Shown here: positions 9,432 to 17,364 of the stretch, one piece after another
How the letters are laid out: every line of letters begins with the position of its first letter
How positions within the stretch are numbered: position 1 is the first letter of the stretch
Source of the DNA: Chitinophagaceae bacterium
GTDB lineage: Bacteria > Bacteroidota > Bacteroidia > Chitinophagales > Chitinophagaceae
Reading direction: 5' to 3'
DNA: 64,000 nt
NCBI GenBank assembly: GCA_019638595.1
Contig: JAHBTJ010000014.1
Location: forward strand, 167,193 to 231,192
Notes under the pieces: generated by a model
The model's database searches: none
Told to the model about the DNA's origin: nothing
Seen by the model: only the letters and a program-made list of their open reading frames with translations
Translations under genes and position numbers: made by a program

Positions 9432-10865
9432 TTACATGGCAGCCAACTGTACCTTTTGTTGCAGTTCCACAACACTTTCCCTGAACAGCCCATCCGTATC
9501 CATCAGGTCCTTAACCGTTTGGCAGGAATGGATAACGGTGGTATGATCTCTTCCTCCAAAATGCTCACCAATTGTTTTTAAAGAGTTTTTGGTAAACTGC
9601 TTGGCCAGATACATCGTTATCTGACGCGCCTGCACTATCTCACGCTTACGGGTTTTCTGCAACAACCGCTCGTAAGGTAAGTTGAAATAATCACACACCA
9701 TTTTTTGTATGGTTTCAATAGTGATTTCCTTGGACGATGTTTTAACAAAATTCCTAAGCACTTTTTTTGCTAATTCGAGGTCAATTTCCCTCTTGTTAAG
9801 CGAAGATTGTGCCAGAAGAGAAATCAGCGCGCCTTCCAGTTCCCTCACATTGCTCTGTATGTTATATGCTATATACTTTATTACATCTTTCGGCATATCA
9901 AGCCCGTCATTCTTCATCTTCTTCTCCAGGATATCCATCCGGGTTTCATAATCAGGCAATTGTATATCGGCGCTCAGTCCCCAGCGAAAACGGCTCAGTA
10001 AACGTTCCTGAACTCCTTCCAGGTCTTTGGGAGATTTATCGGAAGTAAGGATCAATTGCTTGCCGCTTTGGTGCAGGTGATTAAAAATGGCGAACAGCGC
10101 GTCCTGCGATTTTTCCGCACGGTTAAAGAACTGCACATCGTCTACTATCAGCACATCAATCATCTGGTAAAAGTGAATGAAATCGTTGATAGCGTTGTTA
10201 CGGCTGTGATCCTGGAACTGGTTGATGAACTTTTCTGAGCTTACATATAATACCACCTTATTGGGATGGATGCGTTTTACTTCGTTACCTATAGCCTGCG
10301 CAAGGTGCGTTTTACCCAACCCTACTCCGCCATATACCACCAATGGATTGAAAGAAGTGGATCCCGGCTTTTCCGCCACGGTTTTTCCCGCCCTGCGTGC
10401 CACCCGGTTACAATCACCTTCTATAAACGAATCGAAAGAATAGATGGGATTGAGCTGCGGATCAATCTGCATCTTCTTCAATCCCGGAATTACAAAGGGA
10501 TTTTTTACAGGATTATTGACTACAAGCGGAAAATCCATCTCGTTATTTGAATACGTTTTAAAACCATGCCCCGGAATATCCATGGTAAGCGGTTTGTTTT
10601 TTTCATTCCCGCTGTCAACCATGATCCGGTACTCCAGTCTCGCCTCTTTACCTAATTCTCTCTTCAAAGTCTTTGCCAATAAATTTACGTAATGTTCTTC
10701 AAGGTATTCATAAAAGAATTGGCTCGGAACCTGTATCGTTAAAATTTTCTCTTTCAGGCCTACAGGCTTTATGGGTTCAAACCACGTTTTATAATGCTGC
10801 CACTCAACAATATCTTTAATAATACTCAGACAACTTTGCCATACTTTTTCGTAAGTTTTATCCAT
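9432..10865 (-). CDS. dnaA: Chromosomal replication initiator DnaA
   Basis: 477 residues. Domain I (1-90) has the helicase-loading region (WFEPIKP). Domain III AAA+ carries Walker A GGVGLGKTH, Walker B VLIVDDVQFF, and the sensor motif LLSRFRWGL. Domain IV ends with the DnaA-box-binding signature GGRDHTTVIHSC. Full length and intact. It binds DnaA boxes and opens the origin. Downstream is a strong terminator. The 135-bp AT-rich upstream gap holds sequences resembling DnaA boxes, which may serve autoregulation or the origin. dnaN and gyrB are not next to it, unlike the classic layout. Confidence 0.98.
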   Translation of the reverse strand: MDKTYEKVWQSCLSIIKDIVEWQHYKTWFEPIKPVGLKEKILTIQVPSQFFYEYLEEHYVNLLAKTLKRELGKEARLEYRIMVDSGNEKNKPLTMDIPGHGFKTYSNNEMDFPLVVNNPVKNPFVIPGLKKMQIDPQLNPIYSFDSFIEGDCNRVARRAGKTVAEKPGSTSFNPLVVYGGVGLGKTHLAQAIGNEVKRIHPNKVVLYVSSEKFINQFQDHSRNNAINDFIHFYQMIDVLIVDDVQFFNRAEKSQDALFAIFNHLHQSGKQLILTSDKSPKDLEGVQERLLSRFRWGLSADIQLPDYETRMDILEKKMKNDGLDMPKDVIKYIAYNIQSNVRELEGALISLLAQSSLNKREIDLELAKKVLRNFVKTSSKEITIETIQKMVCDYFNLPYERLLQKTRKREIVQARQITMYLAKQFTKNSLKTIGEHFGGRDHTTVIHSCQTVKDLMDTDGLFRESVVELQQKVQLAAM

Positions 10866-10929
10866 TATCAGAAAAGCAGTTTATATATATGGGTTAAGAA
10901 TATTAAATTTCCGAAATCACTTTTTTTGA

Positions 10930-10991
10930 TGTTGATAAAAACACCAAAAAAATAGGGTAGGGCGGCGAATATCAACATATTCTGTTGAAAA
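10930..10991. other. DnaA-box-like sites in the AT-rich dnaA upstream region
   Basis: Three related 9-mers: TGTTGATAA at 10930-10938, ATATCAACA (inverted) at 10969-10977, and TGTTGAAAA at 10983-10991. The first differs by one base from the consensus complement TGTGGATAA. A long A/T run (10988-11004) adjoins. This could be DnaA autoregulation or part of an origin. No perfect DnaA box was found here. Confidence 0.3.
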
Positions 10992-11000
10992 AAAAATTTT

Positions 11001-11930
11001 TTATTCACTTGATTTTTCCCCAATAACAACAGTGTGAGCATCCGCCAAATTTTTCTTTTTTTTCTTTTCAAAAACAAAGTCAAGCCTGCCCAGCATTATA
11101 CCTGCCCACCCCACCTGGTTTACTATTACATCGTTCCCGTTCCTGTTTTTAAAAACTGCGGGATGATCCATAAAAGTGTGCGTGTGTCCCCCCAGTATCA
11201 GGTCTATATGTTCGCTTTCTTTCGACAGTATCTCATCGCACATTTTATCAGGCTCTTTGTAACCAAACCCAAGATGGGAAAGGCATATAACCATATCGCA
11301 TCCCTGCTTCCGTTTTAAAAATTCCGCTGTGGCATTTGCATGCTGCACCGGATCGAGGTATTTCGTTTTTCCGAATAAATTTTCCGGAACCAATCCCTCC
11401 ATTTTTATTCCAACTCCGGTCACGCCAATTTTTAACCTGCCTTTTTTAAAAATTTTATACGGTACTGTTTTTTGCTCCAATGGAGTGCCGGTAAAATCAT
11501 AATTACACAAAACAATCGGGAAACCCGCATTTCTCAACTGTGTGGAAAAGTTTTCCATTCCGCCATCAAAATCATGATTGCCCATCGTAGCGGCATCATA
11601 CCCCATTTTTGTCATCGCTTTTATTTCAGGTTCACCTTTATACAGATTAAAATAGGGCGTTCCCTGAAAAATATCGCCGGCATCCAGCAACAGTACGTTC
11701 TTTTCTTTTTCACGTACAGAATGTATGAGCCCGGCACGCGCGGCTACTCCCCCCAAACCTGCATTTTTTCCCGCATCCATTGGAAAAGGCTCAAGCCTGC
11801 TGTGAACGTCGTTGGTATGCAATATAGTAAGCCGCTCAACCGTGTCGTCCTCAACAGGCTTGGCAGCGCCTGCTAATGCACCCCCGGCTATTACAGCAGC
11901 ATTTATTAAAAACTTTCTCCTATTCAGCAT
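11001..11930 (-). CDS. Metallophosphatase, 5'-nucleotidase N-terminal (catalytic) domain
   Basis: 309 residues with a Tat/Sec-like leader (LNRRKFLINAAVIAGGALAG). The calcineurin-like metal motifs are all present: HTNDVHS, LDAGDIFQGT, MGNHDFD, CLSHLGFG and LGGHTHT. This corresponds to the catalytic half of UshA-type periplasmic 5'-nucleotidases. The substrate-binding C-terminal half is encoded by the preceding gene, whose 3' end overlaps this start by 11 bp, so the two are translationally coupled and probably form a two-chain enzyme that releases phosphate from nucleotides in the periplasm. Confidence 0.92.
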   Translation of the reverse strand: MLNRRKFLINAAVIAGGALAGAAKPVEDDTVERLTILHTNDVHSRLEPFPMDAGKNAGLGGVAARAGLIHSVREKEKNVLLLDAGDIFQGTPYFNLYKGEPEIKAMTKMGYDAATMGNHDFDGGMENFSTQLRNAGFPIVLCNYDFTGTPLEQKTVPYKIFKKGRLKIGVTGVGIKMEGLVPENLFGKTKYLDPVQHANATAEFLKRKQGCDMVICLSHLGFGYKEPDKMCDEILSKESEHIDLILGGHTHTFMDHPAVFKNRNGNDVIVNQVGWAGIMLGRLDFVFEKKKKKNLADAHTVVIGEKSSE

Positions 11931-12663
11931 ATGTTACCCTGTTTTCAATAGCAGCATTTATTTTCTTTCCTCCCTGCTGTTCCTGCTGAATGTATTCCAT
12001 AAAAGCATCGCGTACCAGGTAACCGGTTGATTCAACCGGGATATTTTTGAGCATCACACAGTTATCGCCGCCATTTGTTATATAATCTGAATTAACAATG
12101 TTGTAATACTTATCGTGATCTATGGGCTGCCCCTGTATCTGCACATCAGTGGCCCTGTTATCTTTGATCTTCATGGTTAACCCGCTTACCGGCCATCCGC
12201 CCAGCGCAGCAGTATGATCTAAAAATTGCTGCAATACATCTCCTTTCAGTTGCTGCATGTTGATCACATTATCAAAAGGCATGAGCTCAAAAATTTTACC
12301 CACTGTAATATTTCCCTGTGCCAGGCCGGATGAGCGTATTCCATTGTAATTCAGGAACGCCGCGTCTACAGCTTTTCCCATTTTTTTTCGCGACATTACC
12401 AGCAATGCGTCTGCCAGAAAATTTCCTAATTCACCTTCCGGTTGCTTTTTCTGAAGCGTGGTTTCAGCTTCTCCAAGAATAATATTCATCGTGCTGTTCA
12501 CGCTATCCTTATAAGGCTCCAGAAAAACGATATACGAACTGTCTATCTCTTCCGAATTGGTTATGCGGTAATCTTTATATTGGACTGAAAGCGATTGATA
12601 TGAAGGTTGACAGGATGCTATGAAAATGAACAACAGAACAGGTACGGCATTACTTTTTTTCAT
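11920..12663 (-). CDS. 5'-nucleotidase C-terminal (substrate-binding) domain lipoprotein
   Basis: 247 residues. The leader ends in a lipobox-like IASCQPS, so it is likely a lipoprotein. The body matches the 5_nucleotid_C domain: LGNFLADALLVMSRK, AAFLNYNGIRSSGLAQG, FELMPFDNVINMQQLKG and the late YNIVNSDYITNGGDNC. It lacks the metallophosphatase half, which is the next gene downstream (11-bp overlap). The order is reversed relative to the single-chain enzyme (C-terminal domain first). Confidence 0.92.
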   Translation of the reverse strand: MKKSNAVPVLLFIFIASCQPSYQSLSVQYKDYRITNSEEIDSSYIVFLEPYKDSVNSTMNIILGEAETTLQKKQPEGELGNFLADALLVMSRKKMGKAVDAAFLNYNGIRSSGLAQGNITVGKIFELMPFDNVINMQQLKGDVLQQFLDHTAALGGWPVSGLTMKIKDNRATDVQIQGQPIDHDKYYNIVNSDYITNGGDNCVMLKNIPVESTGYLVRDAFMEYIQQEQQGGKKINAAIENRVTYAE

Positions 12664-12753
12664 TTGCTCAGCATTTGTCTACACTATTGGAAGGTAAATT
12701 TTTTTTACGCAAAAAACAAAAACAAAATTTAAAAATTCATCCGCTTTTACTCC

Positions 12754-12761
12754 TACATTTG
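12754..12761 (+). promoter_or_regulatory. -7 box of the DUF3127 gene
   Basis: TACATTTG, a full match to TAnnTTTG, 19 bp ahead of the ATG at 12781. No convincing -33 element in the A-rich stretch upstream. Confidence 0.45.
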
Positions 12762-12780
12762 CCGTTCAATATATTACACA

Positions 12781-13158
12781 ATGAGTTATGAACTTACAGG
12801 CAAGTTAATTGCACGCTTTGATGTGGTACAGCGCACAGCTACCTTTAAAACACGTGAATTTGTAATTGAAAAAACCGACGATATCGGGGGAAGAGCGATT
12901 ACCAATTATGCTAAATTTCAATGTGTGCAGGATAAAACTACGCTGCCTGACAAGTTCAGCATTGGGGAGACCGTAAAAGTATACTTTAATATAAAGGGAA
13001 CCAGGTGGGAAAAAAACGGGCAGGTAAACTATATTACCAATCTTGATGCCTGGAGAATGGAATCCGTGAACCTGCAGCAGGATGCTCCTCCTGCCAGCGA
13101 TAATGTTCCGGAATATACAAGCGATATATCCGCTTCCCCGGATGATCTGCCGTTTTAG
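12781..13158 (+). CDS. DUF3127 protein (OB-fold-like, possible nucleic-acid binder)
   Basis: 125 residues. The first 100 match the DUF3127 family: YELTGKLIARFDVVQRT, KTREFVIE, FQCVQDK, and KGTRWEKNGQVNYITNLDAW. The acidic tail ending in SPDDLPF resembles the tails of single-strand DNA-binding proteins, and the family is thought to be OB-fold-like. The function is inferred only. Monocistronic, and followed by word-type repeats. Confidence 0.85.
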   Translation: MSYELTGKLIARFDVVQRTATFKTREFVIEKTDDIGGRAITNYAKFQCVQDKTTLPDKFSIGETVKVYFNIKGTRWEKNGQVNYITNLDAWRMESVNLQQDAPPASDNVPEYTSDISASPDDLPF

Positions 13159-13160
13159 GG

Positions 13161-13262
13161 TGTTGCAGGTTTTGGCTATGAGCTTTGGGCTGTGAGCTAT
13201 CGGCAAACTATAAATAACAAACCACAAATAATAAATTTCAAATCTCAGATCAAATAAGAGCT
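13161..13262. repeat. Word-type intergenic repeat (copy 1)
   Basis: Made of recurring short words such as GGCTATGAGCT, GGCTGTGAGCTAT, AACTATAAA, AACAAACCACAAA. The same vocabulary returns at six or more other intergenic sites in the window. No ORF. Confidence 0.6.
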
Positions 13263-13285
13263 TTAGGATAAATACCTGACCTCGT

Positions 13286-14890
13286 ATGATAAAAAAAATT
13301 TCGCTGCGGCTGCTTCCGCACGAGGCGGCCGATCCGGCTTCTGTTACTTCTTATATAGCTGCCGGCACAGGCTCGCAGGCGTCGCATATTTCCGGGTATC
13401 ATATTCTCAAAAAATCCATTGATGCCAGGGGCAGGCAGGTGTGGATCAATCTTATCGTTGACGCTTTTATTGATGAACCCTTTACAAAAAGAACGCTGAC
13501 AGACTTTCATTTTAAGGATGTAAGCAACAGCCGGCACAAAATAATTATCGCAGGCGCAGGACCTGCAGGTTTGTTTGCAGCTTTACGGCTGATTGAACAT
13601 GGTATACAACCTATAGTGCTGGAAAGAGGAAAAGATGTAAGGGCAAGAAGACGCGACCTCGCGATATTAAATAAAGAAGGCATCGTAGATCCCGAAAGCA
13701 ACTATTGTTTTGGCGAAGGAGGCGCAGGTACCTACAGCGACGGGAAATTGTATACCCGCAGCACCAAGCGGGGCGATGTAAGCCGCGTCTTAAATCTTTT
13801 TGTGCATTTTGGAGCCGAAGAAAATATCCTCTACGACGCGCATCCCCATATCGGCACCAATAAGCTTCCGCATATTATAACCGCTATGCGTAAAACCATA
13901 GAAACACATGGCGGTATTTTCCTGTTTGAAAAAAAAGTGAATGATTTTATTCTTGAGAACGATATCATCAGCGCCGTAACAACCGCCGACGGAGATACTT
14001 TTAAAGCGCAGGCGGTAATACTGGCAACCGGGCATTCTGCACGCGACATATTTTTATTGCTGCATCAAAAAAAAATACAAATAGAATTAAAGCCTTTCGC
14101 GCTGGGAGTGCGTATAGAACACCCGCAGGAGCTGATCAACCATATACAATATCACCTGTATACATCCTCCGCAGATAAAAAGCTGCAAACCGGCTTTTTG
14201 CCTCCCGCATCCTACAGCCTGGTAGAACAGGTGGATCAACGGGGCGCTTTTTCATTTTGCATGTGCCCGGGTGGCATCATAGCTCCCGCAGCCACTAACC
14301 CCGGAGAGCTGGTTGTAAATGGCTGGAGCCCATCCAAAAGAAATAATCCTTACGCGAACAGTGGTATGGTAGTTACTGTAGAAGAAAAAGATGTGCAGGC
14401 TTTCAAAAAATACGGGGCACTGGCTGCCATGTATTTTCAACAAAGCGTTGAACAGTCCGCTTATACCGCGGGAGGAGGCCGCTTTGTTGCCCCGGCCCAG
14501 CGAATGGTTGATTTCGCAGAAGGAAGGGCCTCCTCTACCCTGCCGGGATGCTCTTATTTACCCGGCATTACTACTTCTTCATTAAAAGAGGTGTTGCCTC
14601 CTTTCGTATACAGCACACTGCAACAGGGCTTTAAGGCATTTGGCAAAAAAATGAAAGGTTACTACAGTAATGACGCAGTTGTTGTAGCTACAGAAAGCCG
14701 CACCTCGTCGCCTGTACGCATACCGCGCCACCCGCAACTGCTTACCCATCCACAGATCGCAAACCTGTACCCCTGCGCTGAAGGAGCAGGATACGCGGGA
14801 GGGATCGTAAGCGCAGCTATGGACGGCGAAAGAGTGGCGGATGCAGTGAGCCGCCGGCTTTCAGGTATCAGCTTCCAGCCAGAACTATGA
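13286..14890 (+). CDS. FAD-dependent oxidoreductase (COG2509-type)
   Basis: 534 residues. An N-terminal about 80-residue domain (KISLRLLPHEA, LKKSIDARGRQVWINL) precedes a Rossmann FAD-binding motif IIIAGAGPAGLFAAL (residues 86-100). Further family marks are CFGEGGAGTYSDGKLYTR, ILATGHSARDIF, and the C-terminal NLYPCAEGAGYAGGIVSAAMDG. The family is widespread but its substrate is not established. Cytoplasmic, about the usual length (520-540). The downstream ABC genes are separated by a word-type repeat, so an operon is unlikely. Confidence 0.9.
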   Translation: MIKKISLRLLPHEAADPASVTSYIAAGTGSQASHISGYHILKKSIDARGRQVWINLIVDAFIDEPFTKRTLTDFHFKDVSNSRHKIIIAGAGPAGLFAALRLIEHGIQPIVLERGKDVRARRRDLAILNKEGIVDPESNYCFGEGGAGTYSDGKLYTRSTKRGDVSRVLNLFVHFGAEENILYDAHPHIGTNKLPHIITAMRKTIETHGGIFLFEKKVNDFILENDIISAVTTADGDTFKAQAVILATGHSARDIFLLLHQKKIQIELKPFALGVRIEHPQELINHIQYHLYTSSADKKLQTGFLPPASYSLVEQVDQRGAFSFCMCPGGIIAPAATNPGELVVNGWSPSKRNNPYANSGMVVTVEEKDVQAFKKYGALAAMYFQQSVEQSAYTAGGGRFVAPAQRMVDFAEGRASSTLPGCSYLPGITTSSLKEVLPPFVYSTLQQGFKAFGKKMKGYYSNDAVVVATESRTSSPVRIPRHPQLLTHPQIANLYPCAEGAGYAGGIVSAAMDGERVADAVSRRLSGISFQPEL

Positions 14891-14904
14891 ATTTCATAAT
14901 GTAC

Positions 14905-14960
14905 CTTACAGCCTTGCAACTTACCCCGAAACCTGTAACTTGCAACCTGTATTGCACCTT
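14905..14960. repeat. Word-type intergenic repeat (copy 2)
   Basis: Recurring units CTTGCAACTTA, GAAACCTGTAACTTGCAACC. Same vocabulary as the repeats at 37.0, 43.9 and 56.4 kb. Confidence 0.6.
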
Positions 14961-15018
14961 GAATAATTTCTTTCCATCTTTGTAACAAAACAAACAGCTC
15001 TTCTACTAATAAACAGCT

Positions 15019-15963
15019 ATGCAGAACATTTTAGAAGTTAATCACCTCAAAAAAAATTTCGCTACGCAAAAAGCGGTAGACGATGTAAGCTTTACAATAG
15101 AAGAAGGATCCATATTTGGCATGCTGGGACCCAATGGAGCGGGAAAAACAACATTGCTCAGGATGATCACCGGGATATTTTTTCCTGATGAAGGAGAAAT
15201 CATTTTCAACGGAAGGAAATTCGATCCGGTCAACGATATCATCAACATAGGATACATGCCTGAAGAAAGAGGACTGTATAAAAAAATGAAAATTGGCGAG
15301 CAGGCTTTGTACCTGGCAAGACTGAAAGGACTGGACAAGCAGGAGGCAATGCGCAGGATCAAATACTGGTTCGAAAAAATGGAAATGCAAACCTGGTGGA
15401 ACAAAAAGGTACAGGACCTCAGCAAGGGTATGCAGCAGAAGCTCCAGTTTGTAACAACGGTACTGCACGAACCCAGGCTCATTATATTAGACGAGCCTTT
15501 TAGCGGGCTTGATCCTGTAAACGCCAGCCTGATCAAAGATGAAATATACGGGTTGGCGAAAAATGGCAGCACCATCATATTCAGCACTCACCGCATGGGA
15601 GAAGTAGAGGAAATATGCGACCATATTGTGCTTATCAGCCAGGGCACTAAAATATTAGACGACTCTGTAAAAAAAACAAAGCAGGATTTTAAAGAAAACC
15701 TGTTTGAAGTAGGTTTTGAAAAACGCCCCGAGCTGATACAGAACAACCAGGTTTTTGAAGTTGCCGGCATTAAAGGGGAGCATATCATTCTTAAAATACA
15801 CGAAGGCTATAAGCCGCACGATGTATTGCAGTACCTGCTGGCGCAATCGCATGAAATCATATCGTTCAACGAAATGCTGCCTTCACTGAACGATATTTTC
15901 ATAAAGCTGGTGGAAGGCACCCCGCTTGCAAGAAAATTTCAACCGGTAGAAAACGCATTATAA
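15019..15963 (+). CDS. ABC transporter ATP-binding protein (NatA/YhaQ-like)
   Basis: 314 residues with a complete nucleotide-binding domain: Walker A GPNGAGKT, Q-loop region YMPEERGLY, signature LSKGMQQKL (a variant of LSGGQ usual in this subfamily), Walker B LIILDEPFSGLD and the switch His in STHRMGE. The C-terminal DUF4162-like extension (about 230-310) is typical of exporter ATPases paired with ABC-2 permeases. It drives the permease encoded 24 bp downstream. Substrate unknown; relatives export sodium, drugs or peptides. Confidence 0.94.
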   Translation: MQNILEVNHLKKNFATQKAVDDVSFTIEEGSIFGMLGPNGAGKTTLLRMITGIFFPDEGEIIFNGRKFDPVNDIINIGYMPEERGLYKKMKIGEQALYLARLKGLDKQEAMRRIKYWFEKMEMQTWWNKKVQDLSKGMQQKLQFVTTVLHEPRLIILDEPFSGLDPVNASLIKDEIYGLAKNGSTIIFSTHRMGEVEEICDHIVLISQGTKILDDSVKKTKQDFKENLFEVGFEKRPELIQNNQVFEVAGIKGEHIILKIHEGYKPHDVLQYLLAQSHEIISFNEMLPSLNDIFIKLVEGTPLARKFQPVENAL

Positions 15964-15987
15964 TTATCCATTACACGCTACTATACT

Positions 15988-17298
15988 ATGAATAAAATAT
16001 GGCTGATCATTGAACGGGAATATCTTACACGGGTAAAGAAAAAATCTTTCCTGCTAACTACTATCCTGGTTCCTATAGTAATTGCCGCCTTTTATGCTAT
16101 TATGATCGCGGTTTCCATAAGCGGCGAAACCAACGCGCAGAAAATTGCAATACTTGACAAGGCAGAACTGTTTGAAGGAAACATTGAAAAGGACAAAAAA
16201 GATAAATCCTCCTATACTTTTATTGAGAACGAAACAGAACAGTCTTTTAAAGCAAAGTACAAACAGGAAGGCTATACCCTGTTTCTTTATATACCACCGG
16301 TTAATGATACGGCACGCGAACAAATTAAAGTACACAGCCAGGCATCGGTAAGCCTATTTGTAAAGTCGGCGCTTGAAAAGAAGATCAATGCGGCTATTGA
16401 AAGAAAACGCCTGCTGGCAGCCAATATAGATCCTGATATATATAAAACCATAAAGGCTGATGTGGAAATTGAGAACACGATTGACTCCGGTAAAGGGCAG
16501 GAAACCAAAAGCAACGCCATGGCTTCGCTCATTATTTCTTTTGCCGGCGGGGTGCTTATTTACATGATCTTATTGATTTACGGCACGATGGTAATGCGCG
16601 GCGTAATGGAAGAAAAAACCAATCGCATAGCCGAGGTAATCGTCAGCTCCGCCAAACCTTTTCAACTGATGATGGGCAAGATAGTTGGTATAGGCGCCGT
16701 GGGATTAACGCAATTTGCGATATGGATCGTTTTAATGGGCACTTTACAGCTCTTCGTTCCTCTTATTTTTCCACAGCTTTTCGAGCAGGTATCCAACCCT
16801 ATGCTGCAGGAGTCCATTCCTCATGCAGGTTCCAGCAAACTGGGCTTGTTTTTGCAAAGCATCAGCTCATTACCTATAGGGCTTATTCTTTTTTGTTTCA
16901 TCTTTTATTTTGTTGGCGGCTATTTGTTATACGCCTCACTTTTTGCCGCTGTGGGCAGCGTAGTGAGCGAAGATCAGCAGGAAGCACAGCAGCTCGTTTT
17001 CCCGATCATGATGCCCCTGATACTGGGCTTTGTTATCATGACAAAAGCCATCAACGATCCCGATAGCAGCATAGCTGTATTTGGCAGCATATTCCCGCTC
17101 ACGTCGCCGGTGGTAATGATGGGCAGGGTAACCTATGGCGTTCCGTGGTGGCAGTTGGGTCTTTCCATGCTATTGCTCGTACTTTCTTTTTTATTCTTTA
17201 CATGGCTTACCGCTAAAATTTACCGCACGGGTATTTTGCTGTACGGCAAAAAAGTTTCGTGGAAGGAAATGTGGAAATGGGTGGTGAGGAAGAGCTGA
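15988..17298 (+). CDS. ABC-2 type permease (NatB/YhaP-like)
   Basis: 436 residues. An N-terminal membrane helix (LLTTILVPIVIAAFYAIMIA), a large extracytoplasmic domain (about 45-170), then five or so helices from IISFAGGVLIYMILLIYG to the C-terminus. The segment MEEKTNRIAEVIVSSAKPFQLMMGKI is the coupling region typical of the family. Partner of the ATPase just upstream (24-bp gap, same operon). Located in the inner membrane. The gene ends 66 bp before the IS element. Confidence 0.93.
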   Translation: MNKIWLIIEREYLTRVKKKSFLLTTILVPIVIAAFYAIMIAVSISGETNAQKIAILDKAELFEGNIEKDKKDKSSYTFIENETEQSFKAKYKQEGYTLFLYIPPVNDTAREQIKVHSQASVSLFVKSALEKKINAAIERKRLLAANIDPDIYKTIKADVEIENTIDSGKGQETKSNAMASLIISFAGGVLIYMILLIYGTMVMRGVMEEKTNRIAEVIVSSAKPFQLMMGKIVGIGAVGLTQFAIWIVLMGTLQLFVPLIFPQLFEQVSNPMLQESIPHAGSSKLGLFLQSISSLPIGLILFCFIFYFVGGYLLYASLFAAVGSVVSEDQQEAQQLVFPIMMPLILGFVIMTKAINDPDSSIAVFGSIFPLTSPVVMMGRVTYGVPWWQLGLSMLLLVLSFLFFTWLTAKIYRTGILLYGKKVSWKEMWKWVVRKS

Positions 17299-17346
17299 TA
17301 AGGACAATCAGTAATTTGTTACAAGGCACAAGTTGCAGGATGCATC

Positions 17347-17364
17347 TTTCCGGCACGTGGGGGC
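17347..17364. repeat. REP-like element, left half (interrupted by the IS)
   Basis: The bases CCGGCACGTG followed by G-rich DNA form the left arm of a 10-bp-stem hairpin. The right arm CACGTGCCGG lies on the other side of the IS at 18913-18922. A complete relative is at 63725-63781. Confidence 0.7.
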
